NCBI RefSeq assembly: GCF_017357825.1
Contig: NZ_CP046072.1
Coordinates: 1,674,001-1,738,000, forward strand
DNA: 64,000 nt
Reading direction: 5' to 3'
Origin: Sulfurimonas aquatica
GTDB taxonomy: Bacteria > Campylobacterota > Campylobacteria > Campylobacterales > Sulfurimonadaceae
The notes below the pieces were generated by a model that saw only the letters and a program-made list of their open reading frames with translations, did no database searches and was not told where the DNA came from. The position numbers were made by a program, and so were the translations under genes. The number at the start of each line of letters is the position of its first letter. Position 1 is the stretch's first letter. Below, piece after piece: positions 9,940 through 19,871 of this stretch.

Positions 9940-11598
9940 TTATTGAAATTTATCTTTTATTAAATCACCTAAAGAGTGTGATTCATTATCATTAATTTCT
10001 TCAAGCATTTCTTGATTTTTAATGTAATCTAATTTTTTAACAGATAGACGGATACGATCACGTTGTGTATCTATGTTAGCGATTGCTGCTTCAATTTCTT
10101 GACCAGCTTCTAGCTCTTCTTTTACAAGTGGAGCTAAATCTTCATCACGAATAAGCGCGTCAACGCCATCTTCTAAAGATACAAAAACACCGAAGTCTTT
10201 GATATCACGGATAGTACCAGTTACAACAGTGTTAACTTTGTTATTTGTTGCAAACTTATCTATTGGTGACTCTAAAAGAGTTTTACGATTTAAAGATATT
10301 TTTTGATCTTCAGAGTTGATTTTAGCAATTTTAACTTCAACTTCATCACCTGATTTTAAAACATCTTTTGCTTTTGTATTTTTATCCCATGAGATATCTT
10401 GGTTATGTAAAAGACCTTCAACACCATCAATACGAACAAATGCACCAAAGTCAGTAAGTGAAGTTACAGTACCAGTAACTATGTCACCTTCATTGTAGTT
10501 CTTTAAGAACTCATCAAATGGTTTTGGTAATAATCTCTTAAGTGAAACACGAAGCTTATGTGTTTTAGAGTTAATTTCAATAACTTCAACATCAATTTCT
10601 TCACCTACAGTTAAATAATCATTTGGATTTTTAACATTTTTGTTCCAAGTAATCTCTGATATATGTAAGAAACCTTCAATATCATTTCCAAGATCAACAA
10701 ATACACCGTATGCTTCTATATTTGAAACAGTTACAGTAATAGTATCGCCTTCATCTAATTCAGACTCAACTTCAGCCCATGGATCTGGTTGAACTGCTTT
10801 GATTGAAAGTGAAAGATGGCGCTTATCTTTATCGTAAGATATTGCCTTAACAGTTACTATATCACCCTCTTTGTAAAGTTTAGATGGATTAACTGGACCT
10901 TTATAGCTTATTTCATTATAGTGAACAAGACCATCAACACCACCAACATCTACAAACATACCGTAGCTAGTGATTTTTTTAATAGCACCTTCAACAACAA
11001 CATCATCTGCCATAAGTTGATCGATGATCTCTTTTTTCTTTTTACGCTCTTCATTGAAAAGTTTTCTACGAGAAACTATTATAGAGTTTTCAGCTGGATC
11101 AATCTTCACAACTTGTGCTTTGATTTTACGACCAACAACTTCATCAGTATCTTTAAATGCTGCTAGAGAACGTGGCATAAAGAAAGAAACTGTATCAGCT
11201 TCGACTACATAACCACCACGGTTCTTTTTAGTAATAATACCTTCAATAATTAACTCTTCAAAATCATCTTTATTAGCATCAATAAACTCAATAGTTTTTT
11301 CTTGCTCTAAAACTTTTTTGTAAGATATTTTAGGACGCTCATTATAGTATCCCATAACCATTACTTTAATCTTATCACCATTAGCAAATATTAATTCACC
11401 ATCTTCACCACGGATCTCATCAAGACTTAAAATACCTTCAAGCTTATCACCAACACCTACTAAAGCTCTGTTGTCTTCCATCTGGATTTCAACTATCTCG
11501 CCTTCTACAATACGACTTGTTTCTTGTTGCTTTTCACTAGCAGCAAACATCTCCGCAAAATTTTCTTCTTCTTCAAATGATTCGTTATCGAACGCCAT
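9940..11598 (-). CDS. rpsA: 30S ribosomal protein S1
   Basis: S1 binds mRNA upstream of the start codon and helps ribosomes initiate. The 552-residue protein carries six S1 (OB-fold) repeats; the later ones are clearest, each with a G-x-V-x-x-(I/L)-x-x-(F/Y)-G-(A/V)-F-V-x-(L/V/I) pattern, for example GTVTSLTDFGAFVRIDGVEG and GTIRDIKDFGVFVSL. The acidic N-terminal extension before the first repeat is usual in this group. Length agrees with S1 of Campylobacterota (about 550). It has its own putative promoter (TATAAT at 11631-11636) and AGAGGATAGGTA just before the ATG, and lies downstream of a terminator ending the ispH transcript. Confidence 0.95.
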   Translation of the reverse strand: MAFDNESFEEEENFAEMFAASEKQQETSRIVEGEIVEIQMEDNRALVGVGDKLEGILSLDEIRGEDGELIFANGDKIKVMVMGYYNERPKISYKKVLEQEKTIEFIDANKDDFEELIIEGIITKKNRGGYVVEADTVSFFMPRSLAAFKDTDEVVGRKIKAQVVKIDPAENSIIVSRRKLFNEERKKKKEIIDQLMADDVVVEGAIKKITSYGMFVDVGGVDGLVHYNEISYKGPVNPSKLYKEGDIVTVKAISYDKDKRHLSLSIKAVQPDPWAEVESELDEGDTITVTVSNIEAYGVFVDLGNDIEGFLHISEITWNKNVKNPNDYLTVGEEIDVEVIEINSKTHKLRVSLKRLLPKPFDEFLKNYNEGDIVTGTVTSLTDFGAFVRIDGVEGLLHNQDISWDKNTKAKDVLKSGDEVEVKIAKINSEDQKISLNRKTLLESPIDKFATNNKVNTVVTGTIRDIKDFGVFVSLEDGVDALIRDEDLAPLVKEELEAGQEIEAAIANIDTQRDRIRLSVKKLDYIKNQEMLEEINDNESHSLGDLIKDKFQ

Positions 11599-11630
11599 TA
11601 CCTATCCTCTGTTACATAAAAATTGTCGTG

Positions 11631-11636
11631 ATTATA
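11631..11636 (-). promoter_or_regulatory. Putative -10 box of rpsA
   Basis: On the minus strand the sequence TAGATATAATCACG holds a TATAAT box 33 bases upstream of the rpsA ATG. It sits after the ispH terminator, so rpsA can be expressed independently of the upstream block. Confidence 0.5.
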
Positions 11637-11699
11637 TCTAAATAATGATTATATAACTATTAAAAAAAGATTAAAACTTATATATAAGATAAGAGGTAT

Positions 11700-11732
11700 A
11701 AAAAGAAGTGTTATATATTAACACTTCTTTTT
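11700..11732 (-). terminator. Rho-independent terminator at the end of ispH
   Basis: A perfect 14-bp inverted repeat (11700-11713 and 11719-11732) with a 5-base loop has a run of A on the 5' side and T on the 3' side in the minus-strand transcript. The ispH stop codon lies inside it. This is a strong intrinsic terminator shape and separates pheS-ispH from rpsA. Confidence 0.75.
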
Positions 11733-12544
11733 ATAGAATTTATAACATTTTGTATAATCCAATCAGGTGTAGAGGCACCTGCCGTTATACCGCAGTACTC
11801 TTTATTATTAAACCATGAAGCTTCAATTTCGTTCTCATCTTCAATATGATAACTATCACTACAGTTATCATGCGAGATACTAAAGAGTTGTTTTGTATTT
11901 GATGAGTTTTTACCGCCTATAATTATCATAACATCCGCTTTTTTAGAGATATCGTCGACCGCTTCTTGATTTTCAAACGTAGCGTTACAAATAGTATTAA
12001 AGACTCTTACTTCTTTATGGCGAGGAATAAGGTAGTTAGCTATACTCATATACTCTTCGACTTTTCTAGTTGTTTGAGCTACAAGAGCAATTCTATCATT
12101 GAATTTTAGATCTTTCACTTCATCCAAAGATGTTACAACCTGAGCCCCATGAGTAGCATAAGACTTTACGCCTTTAATCTCAGGATGCGATTCATCTCCA
12201 AAGATCAAAACATCATAGCCAGCTTCACTCATCTCTTGACAAATTTGTTGTGGTTTTGTCACATATGGGCAAGTCGCGTCAACTACGTCCACACCATTTT
12301 CGTGAAGTGCTTCAAGTTCTTTTTTGGGTATACCATGAGTTCTAACAATAGCTTTATCACCACTCTTAAACTCACGAAAATCTTCAATAAGTCCAACTTT
12401 AAAGTCTTTATCTAGTCGTGCTATCTCTTTTGAATTGTGTATTAAAGGACCATATGTAGATGAGTCGCGATTTTCTTCTGCTATTTTAATTGCTCGTTTT
12501 ACACCAAAGCAAAAACCATAATTTTCAGCTAGTTCAATTTTCAT
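11711..12544 (-). CDS. ispH: 4-hydroxy-3-methylbut-2-enyl diphosphate reductase
   Basis: IspH (LytB) converts HMBPP to IPP and DMAPP, the last step of the MEP isoprenoid pathway, using an iron-sulfur cluster. The three cluster cysteines are all present: Cys12 (NYGFCFGVKRAI), Cys92 (DATCPYV) and Cys186 (NTICNAT). Other family motifs visible are THGIPKKE and, near the end, GITAGASTPDW. The length of 277 residues is normal for the short form. It follows aroA by 52 bases containing a small hairpin, and its stop codon lies within the downstream terminator. Confidence 0.95.
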   Translation of the reverse strand: MKIELAENYGFCFGVKRAIKIAEENRDSSTYGPLIHNSKEIARLDKDFKVGLIEDFREFKSGDKAIVRTHGIPKKELEALHENGVDVVDATCPYVTKPQQICQEMSEAGYDVLIFGDESHPEIKGVKSYATHGAQVVTSLDEVKDLKFNDRIALVAQTTRKVEEYMSIANYLIPRHKEVRVFNTICNATFENQEAVDDISKKADVMIIIGGKNSSNTKQLFSISHDNCSDSYHIEDENEIEASWFNNKEYCGITAGASTPDWIIQNVINSIKRSVNI

Positions 12545-12567
12545 AATGTCTATATCCTTCGAGAAAA

Positions 12568-12584
12568 CTAGGTCTTTAACCTAG
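12568..12584 (-). terminator. Small hairpin with T-run between aroA and ispH
   Basis: On the minus strand CTAGGT, a 5-base loop and ACCTAG are followed by TTTT. The stem is only 6 bp but the A-run before and T-run after make it terminator-like. Because ispH follows without an obvious new promoter, it may act as a partial terminator or attenuator within the operon. Confidence 0.4.
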
Positions 12585-12596
12585 ATTTTTTACTAT

Positions 12597-13880
12597 TTAT
12601 CTTTGTAAGTCAACTTTTGTTATTTTTTGTAATAGTTCAAAAAAGTTTGGAAAAGACGTATTAATACAATCTAAATCAGTAACTTCCATCCCGCATTTAA
12701 GACCTGCAATAATAAAACTCATAGCAATTCTATGATCACCATCACTATCTACTAAAGACTTTTGCAGTTCACCGCCAACAATTTTATATCCATCTTTATA
12801 TTCATGTACTTCTATAGAACAAGAGCGAAGGCCTTCAACAACTGTTGAAATTCTATCTGACTCTTTTACTCTTAACTCTTCAGCATTTTTAACAATACTT
12901 TCACCCTCTGCACATGCCATGGCAATAGATAGAACTGGTAGTTCGTCTATAAGCCAAGAGATATTATCTTCTACAGTTATAGCTTTTAAAGGAGCATATT
13001 TAATCTGTATATTACCTATTGGTTCATATTTATTATCTGTAATTTCATAATTAATGTTAGCACCCATTTTTTCTAAAGCTTTAAAGGCTTCAATACGAGT
13101 AGGATTGAGAGTCACTCCTTCAAGAGTAATATCTGAGTTTGGCGTAATAGCAGCCGCTACGGCAAAGAAAAAAGCGCTTGATGGGTCAGCGGGCACTCTA
13201 ATGTTAAGTGGTGAGAGTAGTTTTTTCATTGGCGTTATAGTACTTTTCAGACCATCTACCGCTATATCTGCACCCATGCCTTTTAACATCCGTTCTGTAT
13301 GATCACGGGAAAGTTCAGGCTCAATATATGTACATACGCCATCAGCTCTTAGCGCCGCTAAAATCATACATGACTTCACTTGAGCCGATGCAATTTTACT
13401 CTCATAATTGAATGCTTTAAGTGACGCTCCACGAATACTAATAGGTGCTAAATCGCCATCAGCTCTTCCATCAAGCTTTGCACCAATATTTTTAAGAGGG
13501 AGAGTTACTCTCTTCATAGGACGGGATCTAAGATATTTATCGCCTGTTAGGACAAAGTGACCATCAGCAGAACTTAAAAGTCCACAAAACAGTCTCATTC
13601 CAGTTCCTGAATTTCCGCAGTCGAGAACTTCAGAACTCTCTTTGATACCCTCAGATGATATTTTTATTATCTTACCATCATCAACTACAGTCGCCCCTAG
13701 GTTTTTCACAATCGCTAAAGAGTTAAGTGTATCTTCTGCTCTTAAAAAGTTTTCAATTACACTCGTTCCATCTGCAAGCATCGCAAACATTACACTACGA
13801 TGAGATATTGACTTATCAGGTGCTATTTCACTAATTTTTAAAGAAAAAGAGTTTGATGAAGATACAACTACTCTACTCAT
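12597..13880 (-). CDS. aroA: 3-phosphoshikimate 1-carboxyvinyltransferase (EPSP synthase)
   Basis: AroA joins shikimate 3-phosphate with phosphoenolpyruvate in the shikimate pathway to aromatic amino acids. The 427-residue length and motifs are typical: DKSISHRSVMFAML near the N-terminus (substrate-binding Lys and Arg), CGNSGTGMRLFCGLL (PEP site), and LSRDHTERMLKGMGAD, plus the C-terminal DGDHRIAMSF. It overlaps pheT by 4 bases, so translation is coupled. Pairing of a shikimate gene with phenylalanyl-tRNA synthetase genes is conserved in Campylobacterota. Confidence 0.95.
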   Translation of the reverse strand: MSRVVVSSSNSFSLKISEIAPDKSISHRSVMFAMLADGTSVIENFLRAEDTLNSLAIVKNLGATVVDDGKIIKISSEGIKESSEVLDCGNSGTGMRLFCGLLSSADGHFVLTGDKYLRSRPMKRVTLPLKNIGAKLDGRADGDLAPISIRGASLKAFNYESKIASAQVKSCMILAALRADGVCTYIEPELSRDHTERMLKGMGADIAVDGLKSTITPMKKLLSPLNIRVPADPSSAFFFAVAAAITPNSDITLEGVTLNPTRIEAFKALEKMGANINYEITDNKYEPIGNIQIKYAPLKAITVEDNISWLIDELPVLSIAMACAEGESIVKNAEELRVKESDRISTVVEGLRSCSIEVHEYKDGYKIVGGELQKSLVDSDGDHRIAMSFIIAGLKCGMEVTDLDCINTSFPNFFELLQKITKVDLQR

Positions 13881-16210
13881 CTTAATCCTATCCCAAGCTC
13901 ACTATTAAGTGCTTCCAATATAGTGTCCATTGATAAGCTTATATCTTCTTCTTCTAATGTTTTTTCATCTGACTGAAGTACAAAACGCAGAGATAGACTC
14001 ATGTTCTCTCCTAAACTCTCATCACTGTATTTATCTACAGGGTAAAAACGAACAAGCTCTTTTGTAGCATTTTTTTCTATGACGGATTTTACTTTATCAT
14101 AACTCATACTTTTTGGCATAATAACGCTCAGGTCTCTAAACGATGCCTGATATTTAGAAGTTTTCACTGCCGACTTAAGTCCATTATCAAGTTTAGAAAA
14201 GTCTATTTCACACATAAAGGTAGTATCTAAATCATACTCTTTTTCAACATTTGGATGAACTCTAAATAGCTCACCAACAACTTCTTCTTCGATTAGAATC
14301 TGTGCTGACTGATATGGATGAGAAAGGGAGTGTGAAGTTTCATATTGAACTAATGTAATATTGCCAATAATATCAGAAATTTTTTGTGTAAAATATGCAA
14401 AATCAACCTTACTTGGTTTACCAGCATTTGATAAAGATTCATCTTCTCTATCTCCGCAAAATAACATTGACAACTTTAAAGACTCATCTCTAGAAGGTGT
14501 AAATACAGAACCTAATTCAAAAAGCCTTACAGATGAATATCCATTTTTAACATTTGTAGATGCAGCTTTTAAAAGTCCTGTAAGTAATGTTGGTCTTAAA
14601 GTATCTAATGTTTGAACTATAGGGTTAAGTAGCTCAAGTTCATCTACCGTAGTCTCAAATCCAAAAGAGTTGAGAACTTTTTTCTCATCAAATACAAAGT
14701 GAATTGATTCAAAAAAACCACTTTGAGCGGCACGGTGTCTATAAGTAGAACGTTTTTTATATTCAAAATAATTATCTTCTAATCTATTCTCTTCAGTAAA
14801 TACAAATGGCTTTGATGGAATATTGTCAATCCCAACCATTCTCACTATCTCTTCAACAATATCCTGTTTGTTTACAATATCATGACGGAATTGAGGAACT
14901 GAAATCACAAAATTATCAGTTGACGATTTAGATGTATTAAATCCTAAATTTTTAAGAATTTTTGAAACTACAACCTTATCAATTTTAGCACCAATAATCT
15001 CATCTATCTCCTGTTTAGTAACTATAACCACCTTCTCTTTATAAGAGTTTATAAGTTCAATGTTACCACTAAACGTAGTTGAAGAGGAGTACTTTTCGAT
15101 CATATCTATACAGTATGCTAAACCACGGTCAAGTTCTGGTTCACTTCCTCTTGAAGTTTTATAAAACATTGGTCCAGAGTCTATTTTTGTTTCAGACATT
15201 TTTTTAGAGATGATATCTGGTGGGATGTAACTTGCTTCTAAAATCACAGTACCCTCAGGTTCTATAACTTTTGACTCATCATTTTGTCTAATTCCTACAA
15301 CAGAAGCCACCCCGCCCATACCATTAATATTGGCATAGCCTTTATCATCTACACTCAGAGCTATTTTTGCACTTTTTTCATCTTTTTCAACAAAATAGCT
15401 ATGGTTGTATGCTCTTAATATAACACCTGTACTCTGCGTTATATAAAGCAGAAGTGTTTCTACATCACAATTTCTTACTTCTTCAATCTGAGCTAGTCTT
15501 ATATTTACTAATAATGGTACTTTAAAGTCTATTAAATCAATCGCTTTATAGTGTAAATTAACATCTAAGTCATTTTCATGTGACAAAGAGATAATTCTAC
15601 CAATACCCCTACGTTCATCATTATCGGTTGGAGTATAGTCTTGAAGCGGTCGATCAAATGCCGCGCTTAAATCACGTGAAACACCTCTGATACTTAAACA
15701 ATCACCTCTGTTTGCTGTCAGTTCTATCTCAATGAGGTCGTCATTAAAAATAGCGTTTTCATTGAGTTCCTGTCCAAGTTTATACTCACCAATACTACTA
15801 TCTATTTCAAGTATACCCTTGCCTAAATCAGGAAAGCCAATTTCACTTGCAGAGCATATCATACCCTCAGAGTCTACACCACGAAGTTGAACAGGCTTTA
15901 TGACCAATCCACTTGGCATTTGAGCACCTATTACAGCAACCACAACATCAAGTCCAGCTCTTACATTTGACGCGCCACATACAATTTGGCGAATACTTGA
16001 ACCTATATCTACTTGACAAATATTAAGTTTATCAGCGTCAGGATGTTTTTCACACTCTAAAACTTTACCAAAAACAATTTTACTTGGAACTCTATACTCA
16101 TGAATTCTATCAACTTCTAAACCGATTGAGTTTAAAGTTTTTGCAATATCATCAGTTGATAATCCACTAAGGTCTATCCATTCGCTTAACCAAGACTTTG
16201 TAACTATCAT
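13877..16210 (-). CDS. pheT: Phenylalanine-tRNA ligase beta subunit
   Basis: PheT forms an alpha2-beta2 enzyme with PheS that charges tRNA-Phe. The 777-residue protein has the expected order: N-terminal EMAP/tRNA-binding OB domain (about 40-150, with [20 protein letters not shown]), B3/B4 editing region (about 205-370), B5 domain (about 390-470), catalytic-like core and a C-terminal anticodon-binding ferredoxin-like domain (about 685-777, starting [14 protein letters not shown]). It overlaps both neighbours by 4 bases (pheS upstream, aroA downstream), indicating tight coupling in one operon. Confidence 0.95.
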   Translation of the reverse strand: MIVTKSWLSEWIDLSGLSTDDIAKTLNSIGLEVDRIHEYRVPSKIVFGKVLECEKHPDADKLNICQVDIGSSIRQIVCGASNVRAGLDVVVAVIGAQMPSGLVIKPVQLRGVDSEGMICSASEIGFPDLGKGILEIDSSIGEYKLGQELNENAIFNDDLIEIELTANRGDCLSIRGVSRDLSAAFDRPLQDYTPTDNDERRGIGRIISLSHENDLDVNLHYKAIDLIDFKVPLLVNIRLAQIEEVRNCDVETLLLYITQSTGVILRAYNHSYFVEKDEKSAKIALSVDDKGYANINGMGGVASVVGIRQNDESKVIEPEGTVILEASYIPPDIISKKMSETKIDSGPMFYKTSRGSEPELDRGLAYCIDMIEKYSSSTTFSGNIELINSYKEKVVIVTKQEIDEIIGAKIDKVVVSKILKNLGFNTSKSSTDNFVISVPQFRHDIVNKQDIVEEIVRMVGIDNIPSKPFVFTEENRLEDNYFEYKKRSTYRHRAAQSGFFESIHFVFDEKKVLNSFGFETTVDELELLNPIVQTLDTLRPTLLTGLLKAASTNVKNGYSSVRLFELGSVFTPSRDESLKLSMLFCGDREDESLSNAGKPSKVDFAYFTQKISDIIGNITLVQYETSHSLSHPYQSAQILIEEEVVGELFRVHPNVEKEYDLDTTFMCEIDFSKLDNGLKSAVKTSKYQASFRDLSVIMPKSMSYDKVKSVIEKNATKELVRFYPVDKYSDESLGENMSLSLRFVLQSDEKTLEEEDISLSMDTILEALNSELGIGLR

Positions 16211-17199
16211 TGAAACTGCTCCAGTAACTTCATATCACCCTCAAAAAGAGAACGTAAATCTCCAATTTGGTGTATTAACATTGCAAAGCGTTCCACACCC
16301 AAACCAAATGCGTATCCACTTACATTCTCATACTTTACAGCCTCAAATACATTTGGATCAACTATTCCACAACCTAGCACTTCTAACCAGCCAGTATGCG
16401 AACATACTCGACATCCATTGCCTTTACAAAAAACGCATGAGATATCTGCTTCAGCCGAAGGCTCAGTAAAAGGGAAAAAAGAGGGGCGAAAACGAACCTT
16501 TACGTCACCAAACATATATCTTAAAAAATCTTCTAATATATATTTTAAATTTGCAAAAGAAACACTTCCTTCTTTGTCAACTAGAAGACCTTCAACTTGA
16601 TGAAACATTGGCGTGTGAGTAATATCATAATCTCTACGAAAAACAGCACCAGGAGCAATCATTCTAATTGGTGGCTTATGAGACATCATAGTTCTAATTT
16701 GTACAGGTGATGTATGCGTACGAAGCATCATCTCATCTTTAAAGTAGAATGTATCTTGCATATCGCGAGCAGGATGGTACTTAGGGAGATTAAGTGCTTC
16801 AAAGTTGTTAAAATCATCTTCAACCATTTGACCAGTTTTAACTGAGAAATTCATTGATGAAAAATACTCAACTATTCTATCCATAGTTTCCATAACAGGG
16901 TGAAGTGCTCCAGCTTGACTTGAAGTACTAAACATTGAAACATCTATCGCTTCGGCTTTCATTGCTTCTTGCAGTGCTTGAGTTTGAAGAGTAATTTTTT
17001 TAGCAGTAAACTCATTCATTAGTGCTGATTTATGTGTATTTAAATCTTTTGCAATTTGAGATTTTTGCTCATTCGGAGCAGATTTCATTTTTACAAATTC
17101 GGCAGCTAAAATGCCTTTTTTTCCAAATACAGCTATGCGAATCTCTTCTAAAGTTTCTACATCTACTGCTTGATTAATTTTATCGTACCACTCTTTCAA
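16207..17199 (-). CDS. pheS: Phenylalanine-tRNA ligase alpha subunit
   Basis: PheS is the class II catalytic subunit of phenylalanyl-tRNA synthetase. An N-terminal coiled coil (about 1-90) precedes the catalytic domain with motif 2 ([11 protein letters not shown]), GLLVDKE, the [12 protein letters not shown] segment and motif 3 ([14 protein letters not shown]). I place the start at the TTG at 17197-17199: GGAG sits 7 bases upstream, and the resulting 330 residues match the family length. The open frame extends 15 codons further to an ATG, but that extension (ending QLWRLY) is unlike known PheS. It is the first gene of the operon. Confidence 0.92.
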   Translation of the reverse strand: MKEWYDKINQAVDVETLEEIRIAVFGKKGILAAEFVKMKSAPNEQKSQIAKDLNTHKSALMNEFTAKKITLQTQALQEAMKAEAIDVSMFSTSSQAGALHPVMETMDRIVEYFSSMNFSVKTGQMVEDDFNNFEALNLPKYHPARDMQDTFYFKDEMMLRTHTSPVQIRTMMSHKPPIRMIAPGAVFRRDYDITHTPMFHQVEGLLVDKEGSVSFANLKYILEDFLRYMFGDVKVRFRPSFFPFTEPSAEADISCVFCKGNGCRVCSHTGWLEVLGCGIVDPNVFEAVKYENVSGYAFGLGVERFAMLIHQIGDLRSLFEGDMKLLEQFQ

Positions 17200-17233
17200 A
17201 TAGAGTCTCCATAATTGTATAAATTTGAAATAT

Positions 17234-17239
17234 ATTATA
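17234..17239 (-). promoter_or_regulatory. Putative -10 box of the pheS-pheT-aroA-ispH operon
   Basis: TATAAT on the minus strand lies 34 bases upstream of the pheS TTG start, with TTGAC directly before it. It faces the HIT gene promoter divergently. Confidence 0.45.
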
Positions 17240-17283
17240 GTCAAAATTAATTTATATATAGCTTCATTAAGCTTGTACTATGA

Positions 17284-17289
17284 TATAAT
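17284..17289 (+). promoter_or_regulatory. Putative -10 box of the HIT gene
   Basis: TATAAT lies 23 bases upstream of the HIT-protein ATG, with AAGGA as ribosome site between. The spacing fits a short leader. Confidence 0.5.
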
Positions 17290-17312
17290 TAACTAAAAAT
17301 AAGGAAAACAGT

Positions 17313-17669
17313 ATGTGTCTATTTTGTAAAATCGTAAATAAAGAAATCCCATCAAATGTAATTCTCGAAAATGACAACTTTCTAGCTTTTCATGATATTA
17401 ATCCAAAAGCTCCTGTTCATATTTTAGCTATTCCTAAAATACATGTTGACAGTTTTAATGAACTAAACCCTGAGTTAATGTCTAGTATGACAGAGTTTAT
17501 ACAAGATATTGCTAAAGAGGTAAAAATAGATAAAAGTGGTTATAGAGTTATCACTAATGTTGGTGATAATGGTGGTCAAGAAGTTAAACACCTACACTTT
17601 CATGTTCTGGGTGGGGCTAGACTAAAATGGGGACATTTTAGTGATGCAGACCCTAAAAACAACCTCTAA
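17313..17669 (+). CDS. HIT-family (HinT-like) nucleotide-binding protein
   Basis: The 118-residue protein carries the histidine triad H93-L-H95-F-H97 in VKHLHFHVLGG, which forms the active site of purine nucleoside phosphoramidase-type HIT proteins. The start CLFCKIVNKEIPSNVILEND is typical of the HinT branch, and the full length matches. These cytosolic dimers hydrolyse adenosine phosphoramidates and acyl-adenylates released by aminoacyl-tRNA synthetases. The gene is divergent from pheS, an arrangement also seen in C. jejuni. Function beyond the hydrolase activity is not predictable. Confidence 0.9.
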   Translation: MCLFCKIVNKEIPSNVILENDNFLAFHDINPKAPVHILAIPKIHVDSFNELNPELMSSMTEFIQDIAKEVKIDKSGYRVITNVGDNGGQEVKHLHFHVLGGARLKWGHFSDADPKNNL

Positions 17670-17699
17670 ACTTGAAGTAAAAAAATCGAATTTGAATGG

Positions 17700-17816
17700 T
17701 TAGAAAAAACTCTTTGAGTTTTCGCCCCATTCTCTTCTTTTTAAAATATTAGAGAGTTCATATGCGATAAGCATTAAAACTCCACTTGAAGATAAAACAA
17801 TTGCCATTTCATACAT
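17700..17816 (-). CDS. Small 38-residue single-pass membrane protein (hypothetical)
   Basis: This short frame has an ATG at 17814-17816 with AGGA 6 bases upstream and ends at 17700. The 38-residue product has one hydrophobic helix (about residues 4-23, MAIVLSSSGVLMLIAYELSN) followed by a basic stretch (LKRREWGEN), the positive-inside pattern of a tiny inner-membrane protein. It fills most of the otherwise empty gap between the HIT gene and osmC, which argues for a real gene. I recognise no family. Its conservation cannot be judged here. Confidence 0.5.
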   Translation of the reverse strand: MYEMAIVLSSSGVLMLIAYELSNILKRREWGENSKSFF

Positions 17817-17901
17817 CTACAATCCTTTATGATTATTTGAGGTATTGTAGACTCTTTTTTAGATTGCTTTAAAAAGAATGACATTTTGTCATGAAATATT
17901 A

Positions 17902-18366
17902 TTAACTTGGACAAGCCTCAATTTCACCCATGTCAATCTTACTTCCACCACCACTTATCATTTTTTCATTTTCACGAATAAGTTTGCCATTATGTGTTAT
18001 TGAGTAAGATATTGCAGTTGTATCACGGATAGTGTTTATAGTTGAGCAGTATGTCTCAAGAGATGCCATAACCCATCTTGCGGCTGTTGTATCATCTCCA
18101 TCAGAATTAAAATTGTAAGTTAGATGTAAAGTATCAAATTTAGCAGGATGTGGTTCTGCACGATTCACTTCTCCATCCACAACTAAATCTGTTACAGTTT
18201 TGCCTTGATTTTTAGGTATTAAGATTATATCTGTCGCACTACATGTAATTATTCCAGATAAAAAATACTCAATAGGCGATATAGTTGGACAATCAATTAT
18301 AAAACTACTCTTTGAAGTTGTAGCTTCAAACTTCATAGCCTCTTTATGTGATACTGATATTTTCAT
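17902..18366 (-). CDS. OsmC/Ohr-family thiol peroxidase-like protein
   Basis: The 154-residue protein fits the OsmC/Ohr family, which reduces organic hydroperoxides with two cysteines. Both are present: Cys42 (IITCSATDIIL) and Cys107 (LETYCSTINTIRDTT). The segment between has the family pattern of a beta-alpha-beta fold. It is of the YhfA-like general OsmC type rather than clear Ohr, so the natural substrate is uncertain. Its ATG overlaps the argH stop by one base (TAATG), so it is translated from the argH transcript. It is likely cytosolic, with no signal peptide. Confidence 0.82.
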   Translation of the reverse strand: MKISVSHKEAMKFEATTSKSSFIIDCPTISPIEYFLSGIITCSATDIILIPKNQGKTVTDLVVDGEVNRAEPHPAKFDTLHLTYNFNSDGDDTTAARWVMASLETYCSTINTIRDTTAISYSITHNGKLIRENEKMISGGGSKIDMGEIEACPS

Positions 18367-19751
18367 TACTTTGCTCCTTGTAAATATTTTTTAAAGTACT
18401 CTAGCTGCTCTTTTGTTCTAATTGATGCTGTTCCACCCTCTGAAGTTCTAGCATTCATTGAGTGACGGAGTCCTAAAAACTCCATTACATCTTCATTAAT
18501 TCTCTCATCAATCTCTTTAAGGTATTTATATTCCATTTTAGAGAGGTCAACATTTAACTCTTCACCTTTAGCTACTGCACGCCCTGTAATAAAGTGAGCT
18601 TCACGAAATGGAATAGCACACTTCTCAACTAAATAATCAGCTAAGTCAGTAGCACTTAAGTGTCCTATAGCACATGCAGATTCCATATTTTTAGCTTTAA
18701 CTTCCATAGTTTTTATAGCTTCTTTTAAGATCTCTAAAGATATTTCAGCAGTCTCAACTGCATCAAATACACCCTCTTTATCTTCTTGAGTATCTTTGTT
18801 ATATGCGAGAGGCAAGCCTTTCATAACAGTTAGTAATCCCATAAGTGATCCATAAACACGACCAGTCTTTCCACGAAGAAGTTCTGGAACATCTGGATTT
18901 TTCTTTTGAGGCATGATAGAACTACCCGTAGAGTACTCATCACTTAACTCAACAAATCCAAATTCATATGATGACCACATTACTAGCTCTTCACTTAAAC
19001 GCGAGATATGCATCATCATAGTTGAAATATTAAATAAAATCTCAAGTGCAAAATCTCTATCACTTACCGTATCTAAACAGTTCACACTTACACTATCAAA
19101 GCCTAAAATATCAGCTGTCATCTCTCTATCTACGTTATGTGGAGTTCCTGCAAGTGCAGCACATCCAAGTGGAGATATATTGTTTCGTTTGTATGAATCT
19201 TCAAAACGTGCAATATCGCGTTTAAACATTGAGAGGTAAGCACCTAGATGAAAAGCAAAGTTGATAGGTTGTGCATGTTGTAAGTGAGTCATTCCTGGTA
19301 TAAGTGTTTCAGTATGTAAATCTGCTACTACTACTACTTCATTCATTAAGAGTTTAAGTGCATCAACTATCTCTAAATTTTTACGAAGAACATAACGTCT
19401 AAAATCCACTGCTACTTGATCATTTCTACTTCTAGCAGTATGAAGTTTCTTACCAGTATCACCGATAATAGCAGTTAAACGCTTTTCGATACCCATATGA
19501 AGATCTTCATCAGATATTTTCCACTCGAATTCACCAGATTCTATCTCATTTCTAACTTGATTTAATCCATCTACAATCTCTCGAAGTTCTTCAGTTGTTA
19601 ATATGCCTTGCTTAGCAAGCATAGAAGCATGTGCTAAAGATCCTTCAATATCTTCACGATATAGTTTTCTATCATACATTATTGAAGCATTAAATTGATC
19701 TAACAAGTTTGATGCACCCGCACTAAAGCGACCTGACCACATTTTATCCAT
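18366..19751 (-). CDS. argH: Argininosuccinate lyase
   Basis: ArgH splits argininosuccinate into arginine and fumarate, the last step of arginine synthesis. The 461-residue protein has the fumarase/aspartase superfamily signature [11 protein letters not shown] at 276-286 with the catalytic serine, the N-terminal WSGRFS substrate segment, [10 protein letters not shown] (about 105-114) and HLQHAQPI (156-163) with the conserved His. Length is normal. The argB gene for an earlier pathway step is about 10 kb away on the same strand. The start is an ATG with AAGGA upstream. Confidence 0.96.
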   Translation of the reverse strand: MDKMWSGRFSAGASNLLDQFNASIMYDRKLYREDIEGSLAHASMLAKQGILTTEELREIVDGLNQVRNEIESGEFEWKISDEDLHMGIEKRLTAIIGDTGKKLHTARSRNDQVAVDFRRYVLRKNLEIVDALKLLMNEVVVVADLHTETLIPGMTHLQHAQPINFAFHLGAYLSMFKRDIARFEDSYKRNNISPLGCAALAGTPHNVDREMTADILGFDSVSVNCLDTVSDRDFALEILFNISTMMMHISRLSEELVMWSSYEFGFVELSDEYSTGSSIMPQKKNPDVPELLRGKTGRVYGSLMGLLTVMKGLPLAYNKDTQEDKEGVFDAVETAEISLEILKEAIKTMEVKAKNMESACAIGHLSATDLADYLVEKCAIPFREAHFITGRAVAKGEELNVDLSKMEYKYLKEIDERINEDVMEFLGLRHSMNARTSEGGTASIRTKEQLEYFKKYLQGAK

Positions 19752-19819
19752 AAGGAATCTCCGATTTTAAAAAGTTTTGTATTTTAGCGAAAATAGATGA
19801 TTTAACAAAGGGGTGTAGC

Positions 19820-19849
19820 AAATAAAGCATAATATGTAATGCTTTATTT
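19820..19849 (-). terminator. Hairpin between the lysine-rich cytochrome and argH
   Basis: AAATAAAGCAT (19820-19830) and ATGCTTTATTT (19839-19849) form a perfect 11-bp stem with an 8-base loop, 22 bases after the cytochrome stop on the minus strand. The 3' arm ends in TTT. It is AT-rich, so efficiency is uncertain. Confidence 0.45.
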
Positions 19850-19871
19850 AATAATTTAGAAAGTGATAGAG

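Noticed and set aside
17200-17244. Upstream ATG start for pheS
   Set aside because: It would add 15 residues unlike any PheS; the TTG at 17199 has a ribosome site and gives the family length.
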